In this document: piece after piece, positions 7,852-16,313 of the stretch
Position numbering within the stretch: position 1 is the first letter of the stretch
Layout of the letters: the number at the start of each line of letters is the position of its first letter
Source: JBHJHK01 sp050330975
GTDB lineage: Bacteria; Pseudomonadota; Gammaproteobacteria; Competibacterales; Competibacteraceae
DNA length: 24,589 nt
Assembly (NCBI GenBank): GCA_050330975.1
Contig: JBHJHK010000184.1
Coordinates: 1 to 24,589, forward strand
Reading direction: 5' to 3'
The notes under the pieces: generated by a model
Told to the model about the DNA's origin: nothing
What the model saw: the letters and a program-made list of their open reading frames with translations, nothing else
Database searches by the model: none
Program-made: the position numbers and the translations under genes

Positions 7852-8427
7852 TTAAGACTGTGGTTGCGACAGCGCAAAGCCATCGATAATGCCGCGGTGG
7901 AAGGGCACCGGGGAGTTGGCCTCCACCGCCTCGAGCCCTGGGTTGACGGCGGGCAAAACCTCGCCGTGGTCCAACAACGCCTCGGCCAGGAGATAGGCGT
8001 GGTCGGGGGCGAAGTCCTCCCGGCACACCAACCAAAACTCGCCCACCTGGACGATGCGCCGCAGCGGCACCGGACCAAAACCATCCAGGGGCTCCACCCC
8101 CTGGGCCAAGGCCTGGGCATCCTCGGGGCGCAGCAACGCCACATCCAATTGCTCGGTGGCCAGCAAGCTCCCCATGCGCCAAGCGTGGGGAGCCCGAGCT
8201 ACCCGAGCCCGGCTCTCGGGTAAGGCCTCCACCAATACCCCGACGATATCTTTGGCCAAGGGATAGGCCGGTGGATCGTCTTTGCTGCACAAAATCAGCA
8301 GAAACCGCTGGCGGTAGACCTTCCACTGGCGGTAGGGGGTATGGGCCAGGCCCGGGGAGGACAACCCCATCCCCAGGCCCCCCAGGACAAGCCCCCCGAG
8401 CTGACAGAGGGCACGGCGACGTTCCAT
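7852..8427 (-). CDS. Short periplasmic binding-protein-like protein (TAXI/NMT1 type, uncertain)
   Basis: This 191-aa protein begins MERRRALCQLGGLVLGGLGMGL...LAH, a signal sequence with consecutive arginines that could be Tat-like although the motif is not canonical. The mature part includes RMGSLLATEQLDVALLRPEDAQAL, reminiscent of the strand-helix pattern of TAXI/NMT1 binding proteins (GS...L..GELDVALV). It ends NSPVPFHRGIIDGF, resembling the LPLHPGA terminal motif of TAXI proteins. At 191 aa it is much shorter than the roughly 320 aa expected, so it would be a single-lobe or reduced form. It starts 7 bases after the formamidase-family stop, so the two are very likely cotranscribed. Substrate and partner membrane proteins are not evident. 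Confidence 0.6.
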   Translation of the reverse strand: MERRRALCQLGGLVLGGLGMGLSSPGLAHTPYRQWKVYRQRFLLILCSKDDPPAYPLAKDIVGVLVEALPESRARVARAPHAWRMGSLLATEQLDVALLRPEDAQALAQGVEPLDGFGPVPLRRIVQVGEFWLVCREDFAPDHAYLLAEALLDHGEVLPAVNPGLEAVEANSPVPFHRGIIDGFALSQPQS

Positions 8428-8434
8428 GGATTGT

Positions 8435-9679
8435 TTAACGGAAGATGGTCAAGGGCAAGATGGCCGACACGGTGTAGTTGGGCACGTCCACCAACTGGCC
8501 GATGCGCAAATCCACCGCCACACTGGCCACCACCAGAGCCTGCTCTGGGGTGAGGTCGTAGGTGGCCACCATGTAGTCGAGCATCTCGATCAACGCATTG
8601 CGAGCCGCCTGGGCCAGGTCTTCCGACAAATTCTCCAAAGGCGGGAGTTCTTCGCTGTCCAGATAGGCCAGGTGGGGCGGCACCTCCCCGGCTTCTTTGA
8701 GGGGAAAACCCGTGGTGGCGTAAAAGGCGCTGGGGGCGAGTTTCTTCAGTTGCTCCCCCCCCTCAAAGTGGGGCACCTTCACCAACTCGCCGCCCCCCTT
8801 GCGCACCTCGGTGACGACCGTCACCCGGGCCCCCATCTCGTTGGGCGTCCCCGAGACCTCGCCGTCCCCCTGGGCGAAGTGGACGTCGCCGACAAACAGG
8901 CCACAACCGTCCACAAAGCAGGGCAGCAGCACCGTGGTGCCCACTTGCATTTGCTTGACGTCTAGATTGCCGCCGTTTTCCCGGGGGGGAATGGTGCGTA
9001 GGCAGCTGTCCTTGTGGCTACCCTCGGGGCCACAGATCTCCTTGGGCAGGGCGCCGGCGGGCTCGGGGGTCAGCACCACTCCGCCGACTTCTTGCAACTG
9101 CTGCTCCCGGGCCAAAATGTTCTCCAGCTCGGGCTCGCCGGGGAGCACCCCCACAGAACCCATGAAGCCGTTGAAGGGAATGGCCACCCCGGGGATCTGC
9201 TCGGAGGTGGCCTCCAGGCGATCTAGCCGCCAGTTGGCGATAAAGGGCTCGGTGAAGCGGTCGCGCAAAAAGCTGGTGCCGGGAATGATGACGGTATAAC
9301 CGTATTCATCGGGCTCGATATCCACCAGGGTCACCGCCAACACGTCCCCCCGCTCGGCCCCTTCAATGGCCACGGGGCCGGTCATGGGATGGACCAGGGT
9401 GAGGTCCAAAGCCGCCAGGTCTTCTGGCACCGAATCGATGCCGAGATCGCTGTCCAGGGCGTCCCGGGTCTCAAACACCAGGTGTTGACCGGGGCGCGCG
9501 GTCACCGCCGCCGGAATGGCGGGATGGAAACGGTTGAAGCAGTTGGGGTCGTCGGCGCAGTGGTCGCCCTGTTTGGCGATCACCACCCGGTCGAGGGTTT
9601 TGACCTCGGAAGTATCAGCCAGGGCGGCGGCGGCGCCAACGGCGGCGGCCAGGGCGAGGGGATAGACGGCGGAATTCAA
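8435..9679 (-). CDS. Acetamidase/formamidase family protein, exported
   Basis: This 414-aa member of the FmdA/AmdA family hydrolyses a short amide such as formamide to the acid and ammonia. Visible family blocks are HPMTGPVAIEGAERGDVLAVTLVDI, FNGFMGSVGV, the signature PRENGGNLDVKQMQVGTTVLLP, and GCGLFVGDVHFAQGDGEVSGT. It is full length. Unusually for a family that is mostly cytoplasmic, it starts with a hydrophobic Ala-rich stretch (residues 5-21, ending ALA) resembling a signal peptide, though without a positive n-region. The TTG start at 9679 is supported by AGAGGAG nine bases upstream. The following gene is 7 bases away. Family is secure; substrate and export are inferred. Confidence 0.88.
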   Translation of the reverse strand: MNSAVYPLALAAAVGAAAALADTSEVKTLDRVVIAKQGDHCADDPNCFNRFHPAIPAAVTARPGQHLVFETRDALDSDLGIDSVPEDLAALDLTLVHPMTGPVAIEGAERGDVLAVTLVDIEPDEYGYTVIIPGTSFLRDRFTEPFIANWRLDRLEATSEQIPGVAIPFNGFMGSVGVLPGEPELENILAREQQLQEVGGVVLTPEPAGALPKEICGPEGSHKDSCLRTIPPRENGGNLDVKQMQVGTTVLLPCFVDGCGLFVGDVHFAQGDGEVSGTPNEMGARVTVVTEVRKGGGELVKVPHFEGGEQLKKLAPSAFYATTGFPLKEAGEVPPHLAYLDSEELPPLENLSEDLAQAARNALIEMLDYMVATYDLTPEQALVVASVAVDLRIGQLVDVPNYTVSAILPLTIFR

Positions 9680-9745
9680 GGGGACGATCTCCTCTAAAAC
9701 GCGATGATTCGGTGACAGCCCCCTATTTGTAGACCATTTTCCCCG

Positions 9746-10257
9746 TCAATACACGTTTTTAACCACTGCCACCGGGGGATTGCCGCCGTCGCCGATGGTG
9801 GCCAACAGGGTGCCGTCGGGCAAGAACAGTAAGCGCGAGCCAAAGTGCTGCCCGCGCTCTTTGGGGTCGGCGCTCTCAAACAACACTTCAAAGTCTCGAA
9901 GCTGATCGTCTTCAAACCGCGCCCGGCCGATGCGGGTGCGGTTGGCATCCATGGTGCCGTGGACGTAGGAGTAATACACGTAGGGAAGTAATACACGTAG
10001 GGAGAATTGGCGAAATCGGGGTCCACGGCGACGTCCAACAGGCCCCCTTGACCCTCGGTGAACAGCTCGGGGAGCCCTTCGGTGAGGGGTTCCCCCACCG
10101 CGCTGCCGTCGCAGACCCGGTACAACTTGCCCAACCGCTCGGTGATGAGCAAATCGCCGTTGGGCAGCCAGTCCATGCCCCAGGGCTCTTCTAAATCACC
10201 CACCTGTTCATTGACGGCAAAGCCACCCTCGTCGGTGATCGATCCCCGGGAGACCAC
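9746..10257 (-). pseudogene. PQQ-type glucose/sorbosone dehydrogenase pseudogene
   Basis: The first part (from about 10230) reads like a soluble aldose sugar dehydrogenase (YliI/GDH-B family): LEEPWGMDWLPNGDLLITERLGKLYRV, then EGQGGLLDVAVDPDFANSPYVYY. There the frame is lost. A second frame continues the same protein with SYVHGTMDANRTRIGRARF, FGSRLLFLPDGTLLATIGDGG and a stop at 9746. The break coincides with a 17-bp tandem duplication; deleting one copy restores PDFANSPYVYYSYVHGTM in a single frame. The N-terminal region is also missing (a TGA precedes the GTG at 10257), and so is the C-terminal half of a roughly 370-aa protein. Three separate lesions make it a dead gene. It is upstream of the formamidase-family gene on the same strand. 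Confidence 0.8.
9970..10003. repeat. Exact 17-bp tandem duplication
   Basis: The 17-base unit AGTAATACACGTAGGGA occurs twice without a gap (9970-9986 and 9987-10003). Because 17 is not a multiple of three, it shifts the frame of the sugar dehydrogenase pseudogene. The bases flanking the repeat do not extend the match. Confidence 0.95.
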
Positions 10258-10328
10258 CAGTCACAGTGTTGCACTCCTCTTGATGGGTTGAGCCACAAGC
10301 CCTCCATGGGACAGCCCGTGTTCTGTAA

Positions 10329-10344
10329 ATCTCCCCTTGGAGAT
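10329..10344. promoter_or_regulatory. Small inverted repeat upstream of uxaC
   Basis: ATCTCC (10329-10334) and GGAGAT (10339-10344) form 6-bp arms around a 4-base spacer, about 115 bases before uxaC. It could be an operator or a minor hairpin. I see no canonical ExuR/UxuR-type site. No promoter is convincing in 10258-10458. Confidence 0.2.
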
Positions 10345-10458
10345 ATCCCGTAGTTCGGCGATCTCGGCGGGCAACCCCCCCTGGCTCTGCTAAGCTAAAG
10401 TCCACAACTCGCGCCCTACAAAGCGAAGACGGTCCACCACCGACCCCGGAGGAGATCC

Positions 10459-11874
10459 ATGAGCCACGATGCCCAATTCTGGGCCGATCGGTTATTTCCC
10501 CCCCATCTCGTGGTGCGCGACCTGGCCCGGCAACTGTTCGAAGCCGTCAGGACATTGCCCATCATCAGCCCCCACGGCCACACCGAACCCCGCTGGTTCG
10601 CCGACGATGTGCCCTTTGAGGATCCGGCGAAGCTGTTTATCGTCCCCGACCACTACCTGTTTCGAATGCTCTACAGCCAGGGGTTGGCCCTGGAGGACCT
10701 GGGGGTGGCCAGGGGAGATGGCGGCCCGGTGGAGACCGACTCCCGGACCATCTGGCGGCGCTTTGCCAGCCACTATTACTTATTTCGGGGCACCCCCTCT
10801 AGGCTTTGGTTGGACTACGTGCTGCGGGAGGTGTTCGCCATCGATGAACCCCTGGAACTCGCCACGGCCGACGCCATCTACGACCACCTCGCCCAACAGC
10901 TCCAGACCCCGGCCTTTCGTCCCCGGGCGCTGTTTGAGCGCTTCAACATCGAGGTTCTGGCCACCACCGACGCCGCCACCGACGAGTTGATCCACCATCG
11001 AGCCCTGGGGGATAGCGGCTGGTCGGGGCGAGTCATCCCCACCTTTCGCCCCGACGCCGTGGTGGACCCCCACTACGAGGGCTTCGCCCATCACGTGGCC
11101 CGGCTCGGGGAACTCACCGGCGAGGACACCAGCCGCTGGGAGGGCTACCTCAGGGCGTTGGCCGTCCGCCGGGAGTATTTCAAGGCCTTGGGGGCCACGG
11201 CCACCGACCACGGCCACCCCAGCGCCACCAGCGCCGATATGGAACCCGCCCGCTGCCAGCGCCTGTTGAGGAGCGCCCTGGAGGGCACCTTGACGCCCCC
11301 CGAGGCCGAGCTGTTTCGCGGCCAGATGATCACCGAAATGGCCCGCATGAGTCTGGACGACGGCTTGGTGCTCCAACTCCACGTGGGGTCGTGGCGCAAC
11401 CACAATCCCTGGGTGTTTGAACGCTTTGGCCGGGACAAGGGGGCGGACATACCCACCGCCACCGACTACGTCCAGGCCCTCAAGCCGCTTTTGGATCGCT
11501 TTGGCAACGAGCGGCGCCTCACGGTGATTCTGTTCACCCTCGACGACAGTCGCTACGCCCGGGAGCTGGCGCCTTTGGCGGGCCACTACCCCATCCTGCG
11601 CCTGGGGCCGCCGTGGTGGTTCTACGACAGCGTCGAGGGCATACTCCAGTTCCGCCGCCAGGTCACCGAGACCGCGGGGTTCTACAACACCGTGGGCTTT
11701 AACGACGACACCCGGGCGTTTTTGTCCATTCCCGCCCGCCACGACATGGCCCGGCGCGTGGACTGCCGCTTCTTGGCCGAACTGGTGGCCGAGGGGCGGT
11801 TGGGGGAGAACGAGGCCTTTGAGGTGGCGGTGGACCTCAGTTATCGCCTGGCCAAGACGGCCTACAAGCTCTAG
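10459..11874 (+). CDS. uxaC: Glucuronate (uronate) isomerase
   Basis: This 471-aa cytoplasmic enzyme interconverts D-glucuronate and D-fructuronate, and D-galacturonate and D-tagaturonate: the first step of hexuronate catabolism. The length is that of the family. The metal-binding pair of the amidohydrolase-like barrel is visible as His39 and His41 in SPHGHTEPRWFADD. Other family blocks are LFERFNIEVLATTDAATD, IPTFRPDAVVDP, LQLHVGSWRNHN and GFYNTVGFNDDTRAFLSIPARHDMARR. The ATG at 10459 follows CCCCGGAGGAG, a strong ribosome site. It leads an operon with a TRAP transporter and a fructuronate-reductase-type gene, which fits a uronate importer feeding this enzyme. No mannonate dehydratase (uxuA) or regulator is in view. 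Confidence 0.95.
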   Translation: MSHDAQFWADRLFPPHLVVRDLARQLFEAVRTLPIISPHGHTEPRWFADDVPFEDPAKLFIVPDHYLFRMLYSQGLALEDLGVARGDGGPVETDSRTIWRRFASHYYLFRGTPSRLWLDYVLREVFAIDEPLELATADAIYDHLAQQLQTPAFRPRALFERFNIEVLATTDAATDELIHHRALGDSGWSGRVIPTFRPDAVVDPHYEGFAHHVARLGELTGEDTSRWEGYLRALAVRREYFKALGATATDHGHPSATSADMEPARCQRLLRSALEGTLTPPEAELFRGQMITEMARMSLDDGLVLQLHVGSWRNHNPWVFERFGRDKGADIPTATDYVQALKPLLDRFGNERRLTVILFTLDDSRYARELAPLAGHYPILRLGPPWWFYDSVEGILQFRRQVTETAGFYNTVGFNDDTRAFLSIPARHDMARRVDCRFLAELVAEGRLGENEAFEVAVDLSYRLAKTAYKL

Positions 11875-11882
11875 CTTTCCCC

Positions 11883-11895
11883 GGGGCTTTGCCCC
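11883..11895 (+). repeat. Short GC hairpin after uxaC
   Basis: GGGGC TTT GCCCC forms a perfect 5-bp stem with a 3-base loop nine bases after the uxaC stop. It lacks a T-run and is followed by dctP in the same operon. It could lower or stabilise expression between uxaC and the TRAP genes, but function is unproven. Confidence 0.35.
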
Positions 11896-11956
11896 TCAAA
11901 CCCCGAGCTGTCCAACCAAAATCACTCACCACAAACCAACAAAGGAGCCATTGACC

Positions 11957-12937
11957 ATGACCACACCGCAACGAACCATTCTGGGCGTCGCCTTGACCTT
12001 GGGCTGGTTGGCTACCGCCAGCGCCCAGAACATCGTGTTGCGCTCGGCGGATACCCACAGCGACGGCTACCCCACGGTGGAGGCCGTCGAATACATGGGC
12101 GAGCTGTTGGACAGCTGGACCAACGGTCGCATCACCGTCCAAATCTTCCCCGGCCGCCAACTGGGAGAAGAAAAGGACACCATTCAGCAGACCATCTTGG
12201 GGGCCATCGACATGAACCGGGTCAACCTGGCCCCCCTCAACGGCATCGTCCCCGAGACCATCGTCCCCTCGTTACCCTACATTTTTCGCTCCACGGAGCA
12301 TATGCACCGGGCCATGGACGGGGAGATCGGCGAGGCCATCGCCGCGGCCATGGAGCCCCACGGCCTGGTGGGGCTGGCCTTCTACGACTCCGGGGCCCGG
12401 TCGTTTTACAACACCAAGCGCCCGGTCCATAGCCCCGCCGACCTGGAGGGGTTGAAGATTCGGGTGCAAAACTCCGACATGTTCGTCGCCATGGTGGAGG
12501 CCCTAGGGGCCAACGCCACCCCCATGGAATTTGGCCAGGTCTACGAGGCCCTCAAGACCGGGGTCATCGACGGCGCCGAGAACAACTGGCCCTCCTATCA
12601 TTCCACCGGCCACTACGAGGTGGCCAACCACTATTCCCTGGATCAGCACTCCCTGTCGCCGGAGGTGTTGGTGATGTCCAAGCGCCGCTGGGACCAACTG
12701 AGCCCCGCCGATCAGCGCTTGATCCGCAAGGCAGCCGCCCTGTCGGTGCCGCGGATGCGGGAGCTGTGGAACCAGCGGGTGGCGACCGCCGTGGCCGCCG
12801 TGGCCGAAACCGACAACCAGGTCATCGAGGCGATCGACAAGCAGCCCTTCATCGACGCCATGGCCCCCATCTACGACCGCTTTGCCGACACCCCCGCCCT
12901 CCAAGCATTGGTGGAACGCATCCAGGCCCTGCCCTGA
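11957..12937 (+). CDS. TRAP transporter substrate-binding protein, DctP family
   Basis: This 326-aa periplasmic binding protein has a signal peptide cleaved near ATASAQ (residue 24). It shows the TRAP-P fold markers: FPGRQLGEEKDTIQQTILGAIDM, PSLPYIFRSTEHM, FYDSGARSFYNTKRPVHSPADLEGLKIRV with the conserved substrate-carboxylate Arg169 and a second Arg148, then EALKTGVIDGAENNWPSYHSTGHYEV. Binding of an acidic sugar through Arg169 fits the operon, where uronate isomerase lies upstream and fructuronate reductase downstream. The ATG at 11957 is preceded by AAAGGAG. A longer frame begins inside uxaC and is not used. The uronate ligand is inferred from context. Confidence 0.93.
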   Translation: MTTPQRTILGVALTLGWLATASAQNIVLRSADTHSDGYPTVEAVEYMGELLDSWTNGRITVQIFPGRQLGEEKDTIQQTILGAIDMNRVNLAPLNGIVPETIVPSLPYIFRSTEHMHRAMDGEIGEAIAAAMEPHGLVGLAFYDSGARSFYNTKRPVHSPADLEGLKIRVQNSDMFVAMVEALGANATPMEFGQVYEALKTGVIDGAENNWPSYHSTGHYEVANHYSLDQHSLSPEVLVMSKRRWDQLSPADQRLIRKAAALSVPRMRELWNQRVATAVAAVAETDNQVIEAIDKQPFIDAMAPIYDRFADTPALQALVERIQALP

Positions 12938-12956
12938 CCCAAAGGCGCTGACATCC

Positions 12957-13502
12957 GTGGGCAATGAACCCGAGAGCCCGCCGGCGGGTTCGGTAGCGAG
13001 GAGCGGCTGGGGCCCGGGGCTAACCCGAGGCCTGGCCGTCCTCAGCAGCGCGGCGCTGGGCTTGAGCGTCACCGGTCTCGTGGCCATGACCGCCGTCATC
13101 GGCTGGCAGGTGTACGGCCGCTATGTCCTCAACGATACCCCCCCCTGGAGCGAGCAATTATCGCTTTTGTTGATGCTCTATTACATTTTGCTGGCGGCGG
13201 CGGTGGGGGTGCGGGAGCAGAGCCACCTGGGGCTTTTGTTCTTCCGCGATCGGTTGCCCGCGCCGTTGCGCCGCCTCACAATGGCCCTCAGCTACGGCCT
13301 AGTGGGGGCCTTCGGTGGCTTCTTGGCCTGGTATGGCAGCAATCTGGTGGCGACCACCTGGAGCCATACCCTCCCCAGCCTCGGGCTCCCCACGGGGGTG
13401 AGTTATTTGCCCTTCCCCGCGGCCGGGGTGTTGATCGTCCTGTTTAGCCTGGAAAATCTCCTCAAGGCCCTCTTTGCCCCCGGGGCGGAGGCCACTCCGT
13501 GA
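12957..13502 (+). CDS. TRAP transporter small permease, DctQ family
   Basis: This 181-aa inner-membrane protein has four hydrophobic segments (about residues 31-54, 73-89, 109-126 and 148-167). It carries the family pattern WQVYGRYVLNDTPPWSEQLSLLLMLYYILL, followed by VREQSHLGLLFFRDRLP. It stabilises the large TRAP permease. I start it at the GTG at 12957, 20 bases after the binding-protein stop; the ribosome site is weak (AAAGGC), so the start could be slightly different. Its stop overlaps the start of the next gene (GTGA), so translation is probably coupled. Confidence 0.88.
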   Translation: MGNEPESPPAGSVARSGWGPGLTRGLAVLSSAALGLSVTGLVAMTAVIGWQVYGRYVLNDTPPWSEQLSLLLMLYYILLAAAVGVREQSHLGLLFFRDRLPAPLRRLTMALSYGLVGAFGGFLAWYGSNLVATTWSHTLPSLGLPTGVSYLPFPAAGVLIVLFSLENLLKALFAPGAEATP

Positions 13503-14782
13503 CCCTGTGGGTGTTGTTCGGCAGCTTTGGAATCCTGTTGCTCATGGGGGTGCCGGTGGCCTTTACCCTGGGGATAGCCTCCATCGTCACGGTGCTCTAC
13601 ATGGGCCTGCCCCCGGAGCTGGTGATGCAGCGCATGGCGGCGGGGATGAACGCCTTTGCCCTCATGGCCATCCCGTTTTTTATCTACGCCGGGGAATTGA
13701 TGCTCCACGGCGGCATCGCCGAGCGGTTGGTGCGGTTGGCCAGCGCCGCCGTGGGCCACATCCGCGGCGGCTTGGGGCTGGTCAACGTGGTGTCTTCCAT
13801 GCTGTTCGGCGGCATCTCCGGCTCGGCGGTGGCCGACGTCTCGGCGTTGGGCTCCACCCTGGTGCCGGTGATGAAACAGCGCGGTTATGATGCCGACTAC
13901 GCCGTCAATGTCACCGTGACCTCCGCCACCATCGGCCTCACGGTGCCCCCCTCCCACAATATGATCATCTACGCCATCGCCGCCGGGGGCACGGTGTCCA
14001 TCTCGTCGCTGTTTCTGGCGGGGATCGTGCCGGGGGTCCTCACCGGGCTGTGTCTGATGGTCACCGCCTACCTCATCGCCCTCAAGCGGGGCTACCCCAA
14101 AGAGGCCTTCCCGGGCCTCAAGGCCCTGGGATTGAGCCTCGTGGCCGCCCTGCCGGGGCTCGTCACCGCGGTGATCATCGTCGGCGGGGTGTTGTCGGGG
14201 GTGTTTACCGCCACCGAGTCCTCGGCCATCGCCGTACTCTACGCCCTGTTGGTGACGGTGGTGGTCTACCGCAGTTTGACGCTCCAGGGGTTTTTGACCG
14301 CCACCCGCAACGCCGTCAAGACCACCGCCATGGTGCTGCTGATCATCGGCACCGCCACGGCCTTTGGCTGGCTGTTGGCCTTTAACCAGGTACCCGCGCT
14401 TTTGTTTGAGCTATTGCAATCCATCTCCGACGACCCCGTGGTGATCCTGCTGATCATCAATGTGATCTTGTTGTTTTTGGGGACATTTATGGACATGGCA
14501 CCCCTGATCGTCATCACCACGCCGATCTTTTTGCCGGTGGTCACCGAGCTCGGCATGGACCCGGTCCAGTTTGGTATCGTGTTGATGATCAACTTGGGGC
14601 TGGGTTTGGTGACCCCCCCCGTGGGCTCGGTATTATTCGTGGGCTGTGCCGTGGGCAAGATCCCCATCGAGGCCACCCTCAAGACCATCTGGCCGTTTTA
14701 CCTGGCCATCGCAGTGGCTTTACTGCTGGTGACCTATGTACCGGCCCTCTCCATGACCTTGCCCCATTGGTTTGCCCCATGA
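13499..14782 (+). CDS. TRAP transporter large permease, DctM family
   Basis: This 427-aa protein, the family's normal length, has about eleven to twelve membrane helices and performs sodium-coupled import of the ligand delivered by the binding protein. Family motifs visible are MGVPVAFTLGIASI near the N-terminus, AIPFFIYAGELM, GGISGSAVADVSALGSTLVPVM, SATIGLTVPPSHNMIIYA and, in the second half, GTFMDMAPLIVITTPIFLPV and NLGLGLVTPPVGSVLFV. It starts with GTG at 13499, overlapping dctQ by four bases, and its TGA overlaps the ATG of the next gene. This is a tightly coupled unit. Substrate is inferred as a hexuronate. Confidence 0.95.
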   Translation: MTLWVLFGSFGILLLMGVPVAFTLGIASIVTVLYMGLPPELVMQRMAAGMNAFALMAIPFFIYAGELMLHGGIAERLVRLASAAVGHIRGGLGLVNVVSSMLFGGISGSAVADVSALGSTLVPVMKQRGYDADYAVNVTVTSATIGLTVPPSHNMIIYAIAAGGTVSISSLFLAGIVPGVLTGLCLMVTAYLIALKRGYPKEAFPGLKALGLSLVAALPGLVTAVIIVGGVLSGVFTATESSAIAVLYALLVTVVVYRSLTLQGFLTATRNAVKTTAMVLLIIGTATAFGWLLAFNQVPALLFELLQSISDDPVVILLIINVILLFLGTFMDMAPLIVITTPIFLPVVTELGMDPVQFGIVLMINLGLGLVTPPVGSVLFVGCAVGKIPIEATLKTIWPFYLAIAVALLLVTYVPALSMTLPHWFAP

Positions 14783-16284
14783 CGAATTCCACTGGAACCC
14801 CCTTGGAGCGCTTGACCGACAACACCGTCCAACGACTGCCGGCCACCGTGGCCCGCCCCGCCTACGACCGCCACACAAAAGGGGTGGGCATCGTCCACCT
14901 GGGGGTGGGGGCCTTCCACCGGGCTCACCAGGCCATGTACACCGACGCCGCCTTGGGGTTGGAGGCCGGCGACTGGCGCATCCAGGGGGTGAGCTTGCGC
15001 CAGGCCACGGTCCCCGACCAGCTCAATCCCCAAGACGGTCTCTATTGCGTCGCGGTGCGGGACGGCGGGGGCCAGCGGCTGCAGTTGATCGGCGCCCTGG
15101 CCCATGTCATCTGCGAACCCCGCCAACCGGGGGCCACCCTGGAGGCCCTAGCCCGCCCCGCCACCCGCATCATTTCCCTGACGGTGACGGAGAAGGGCTA
15201 CTGTCAAACCAACGGGGCGTTGGACCACCACCACCCCGACGTGGCCCACGACTTGGCCCAGCCCCAGAGCCCCTCCCCCCGCTCGGTGCCGGGGTTGTTG
15301 GTGGCCGCCCTAGAGCGCCGGCGGCGGGGCGGTACTCCGCCCCCCACGGTGTTGTGTTGCGACAACCTGCTCCACAACGGCGACACCCTAGGCCAGCTGG
15401 TGGTGGCCTTTGCCGCTGCCAAAGACGCGGGGTTGGCCCGCTGGATTCAAGACCAGGTGCCGTTTCCCAACGCCATGGTGGACCGCATCGTCCCCGCGAC
15501 CACCGAGGCAGATCGGCAACAGCTGGCCCGTGAAATCGGCCTGGAGGATCAGGGGTTGGTGTGCTGCGAGCCCTTTGGCCAGTGGGTGATCGAGGACCGC
15601 TTCGCCACGGGTCGCCCCCCCTGGGAACGGGTGGGGGTACAGCTGGTGGCCGATGTGGCCCCCTTTGAACTCATGAAGCTGCGGCTGCTCAACGGCAGCC
15701 ATTCGGCCATCGCCTACTTGGGGTACTTGGCGGGGTTTGCCACCATCGCCGAGGCGGTGGCCCACCCCCACCTGGGGGTGTTTGTCGAACGCCTCATGGC
15801 CGAGGACATCACCCCCGCCGTTCCCCCCCCACCGGGGGTCCATCTGGCCGACTACCGCCGGGCCCTCATGGCCCGCTTTGCCAACCCCGCCTTGGGCCAC
15901 CGCACCTGGCAAGTGGCCATGGATGGCTCCCAGAAGATACCCCAGCGCTGGACGGCGGTCCTGCGCCACGCCATAGCCCACGGCCGCCCCCTGGACCGGT
16001 TGGCCCTGGCCCTGGCGGCGTGGATCCGCTACGTCAGCGGCGTGGACGAGGCGGGGCGGGTCATCGACGTCCGCGATCCCCTGGCCGACTCGTTGGCGGC
16101 GGCCGCCGCAGGAGGGGCGGCACAACCCGAGGCCACCGCCCGGCGCTTTTTGCAGTTGGAGGCCGTCTTCGACCCGGATCTGGCCCGTTGCGAACCCCTG
16201 GTCCAGGTGGTTGCCCGAGGTCTCACCGACCTCTACCACCTGGGGGCCCGAGGTGCGCTCCAGCGCCTGGCAGCCCATCCCTGA
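14779..16284 (+). CDS. uxuB: Fructuronate reductase / mannitol dehydrogenase family oxidoreductase
   Basis: This 501-aa cytoplasmic polyol dehydrogenase uses NAD(P)H. The N-terminal Rossmann region has HLGVGAFHRAHQAMY (about 40-54). The catalytic block K-x4-N-x2-H is seen as Lys300, Asn305 and His308 in KLRLLNGSHSAIAYLGYLAG. QKIPQRW and the helical C-terminus are also typical of the mannitol dehydrogenase / UxuB / UxaB group. In this operon the likely reaction is D-fructuronate to D-mannonate (UxuB). Tagaturonate reductase (UxaB) or mannitol dehydrogenase cannot be excluded on sequence alone. The ATG at 14779 overlaps the dctM stop (ATGA). Confidence 0.9.
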   Translation: MTNSTGTPLERLTDNTVQRLPATVARPAYDRHTKGVGIVHLGVGAFHRAHQAMYTDAALGLEAGDWRIQGVSLRQATVPDQLNPQDGLYCVAVRDGGGQRLQLIGALAHVICEPRQPGATLEALARPATRIISLTVTEKGYCQTNGALDHHHPDVAHDLAQPQSPSPRSVPGLLVAALERRRRGGTPPPTVLCCDNLLHNGDTLGQLVVAFAAAKDAGLARWIQDQVPFPNAMVDRIVPATTEADRQQLAREIGLEDQGLVCCEPFGQWVIEDRFATGRPPWERVGVQLVADVAPFELMKLRLLNGSHSAIAYLGYLAGFATIAEAVAHPHLGVFVERLMAEDITPAVPPPPGVHLADYRRALMARFANPALGHRTWQVAMDGSQKIPQRWTAVLRHAIAHGRPLDRLALALAAWIRYVSGVDEAGRVIDVRDPLADSLAAAAAGGAAQPEATARRFLQLEAVFDPDLARCEPLVQVVARGLTDLYHLGARGALQRLAAHP

Positions 16285-16285
16285 C

Positions 16286-16307
16286 GGGGTCCCCCCGGGG
16301 GGGCCCC
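16286..16307. terminator. Possible bidirectional hairpin between convergent genes
   Basis: GGGGTCCCCCC (16286-16296) can pair with GGGGGGGCCCC (16297-16307), with one G/T wobble and some bases unpaired at the tip. It lies exactly between the convergent stops of the uxuB-like and DddP genes. There is no U-tract, so termination efficiency is uncertain. Confidence 0.4.
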
Positions 16308-16313
16308 ATGGGG

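Noticed and set aside
10208..10405. A 65-codon frame upstream of the sugar dehydrogenase pseudogene
   Set aside because: No motif and out of frame with the remnant. It could include degraded N-terminal sequence, but nothing recognisable remains.
10780..11742. A 320-codon open frame opposite uxaC
   Set aside because: It is antisense to a gene with clear family motifs. Its product is a Gly/Val/His-rich string without domains, as high-GC third-position bias produces.
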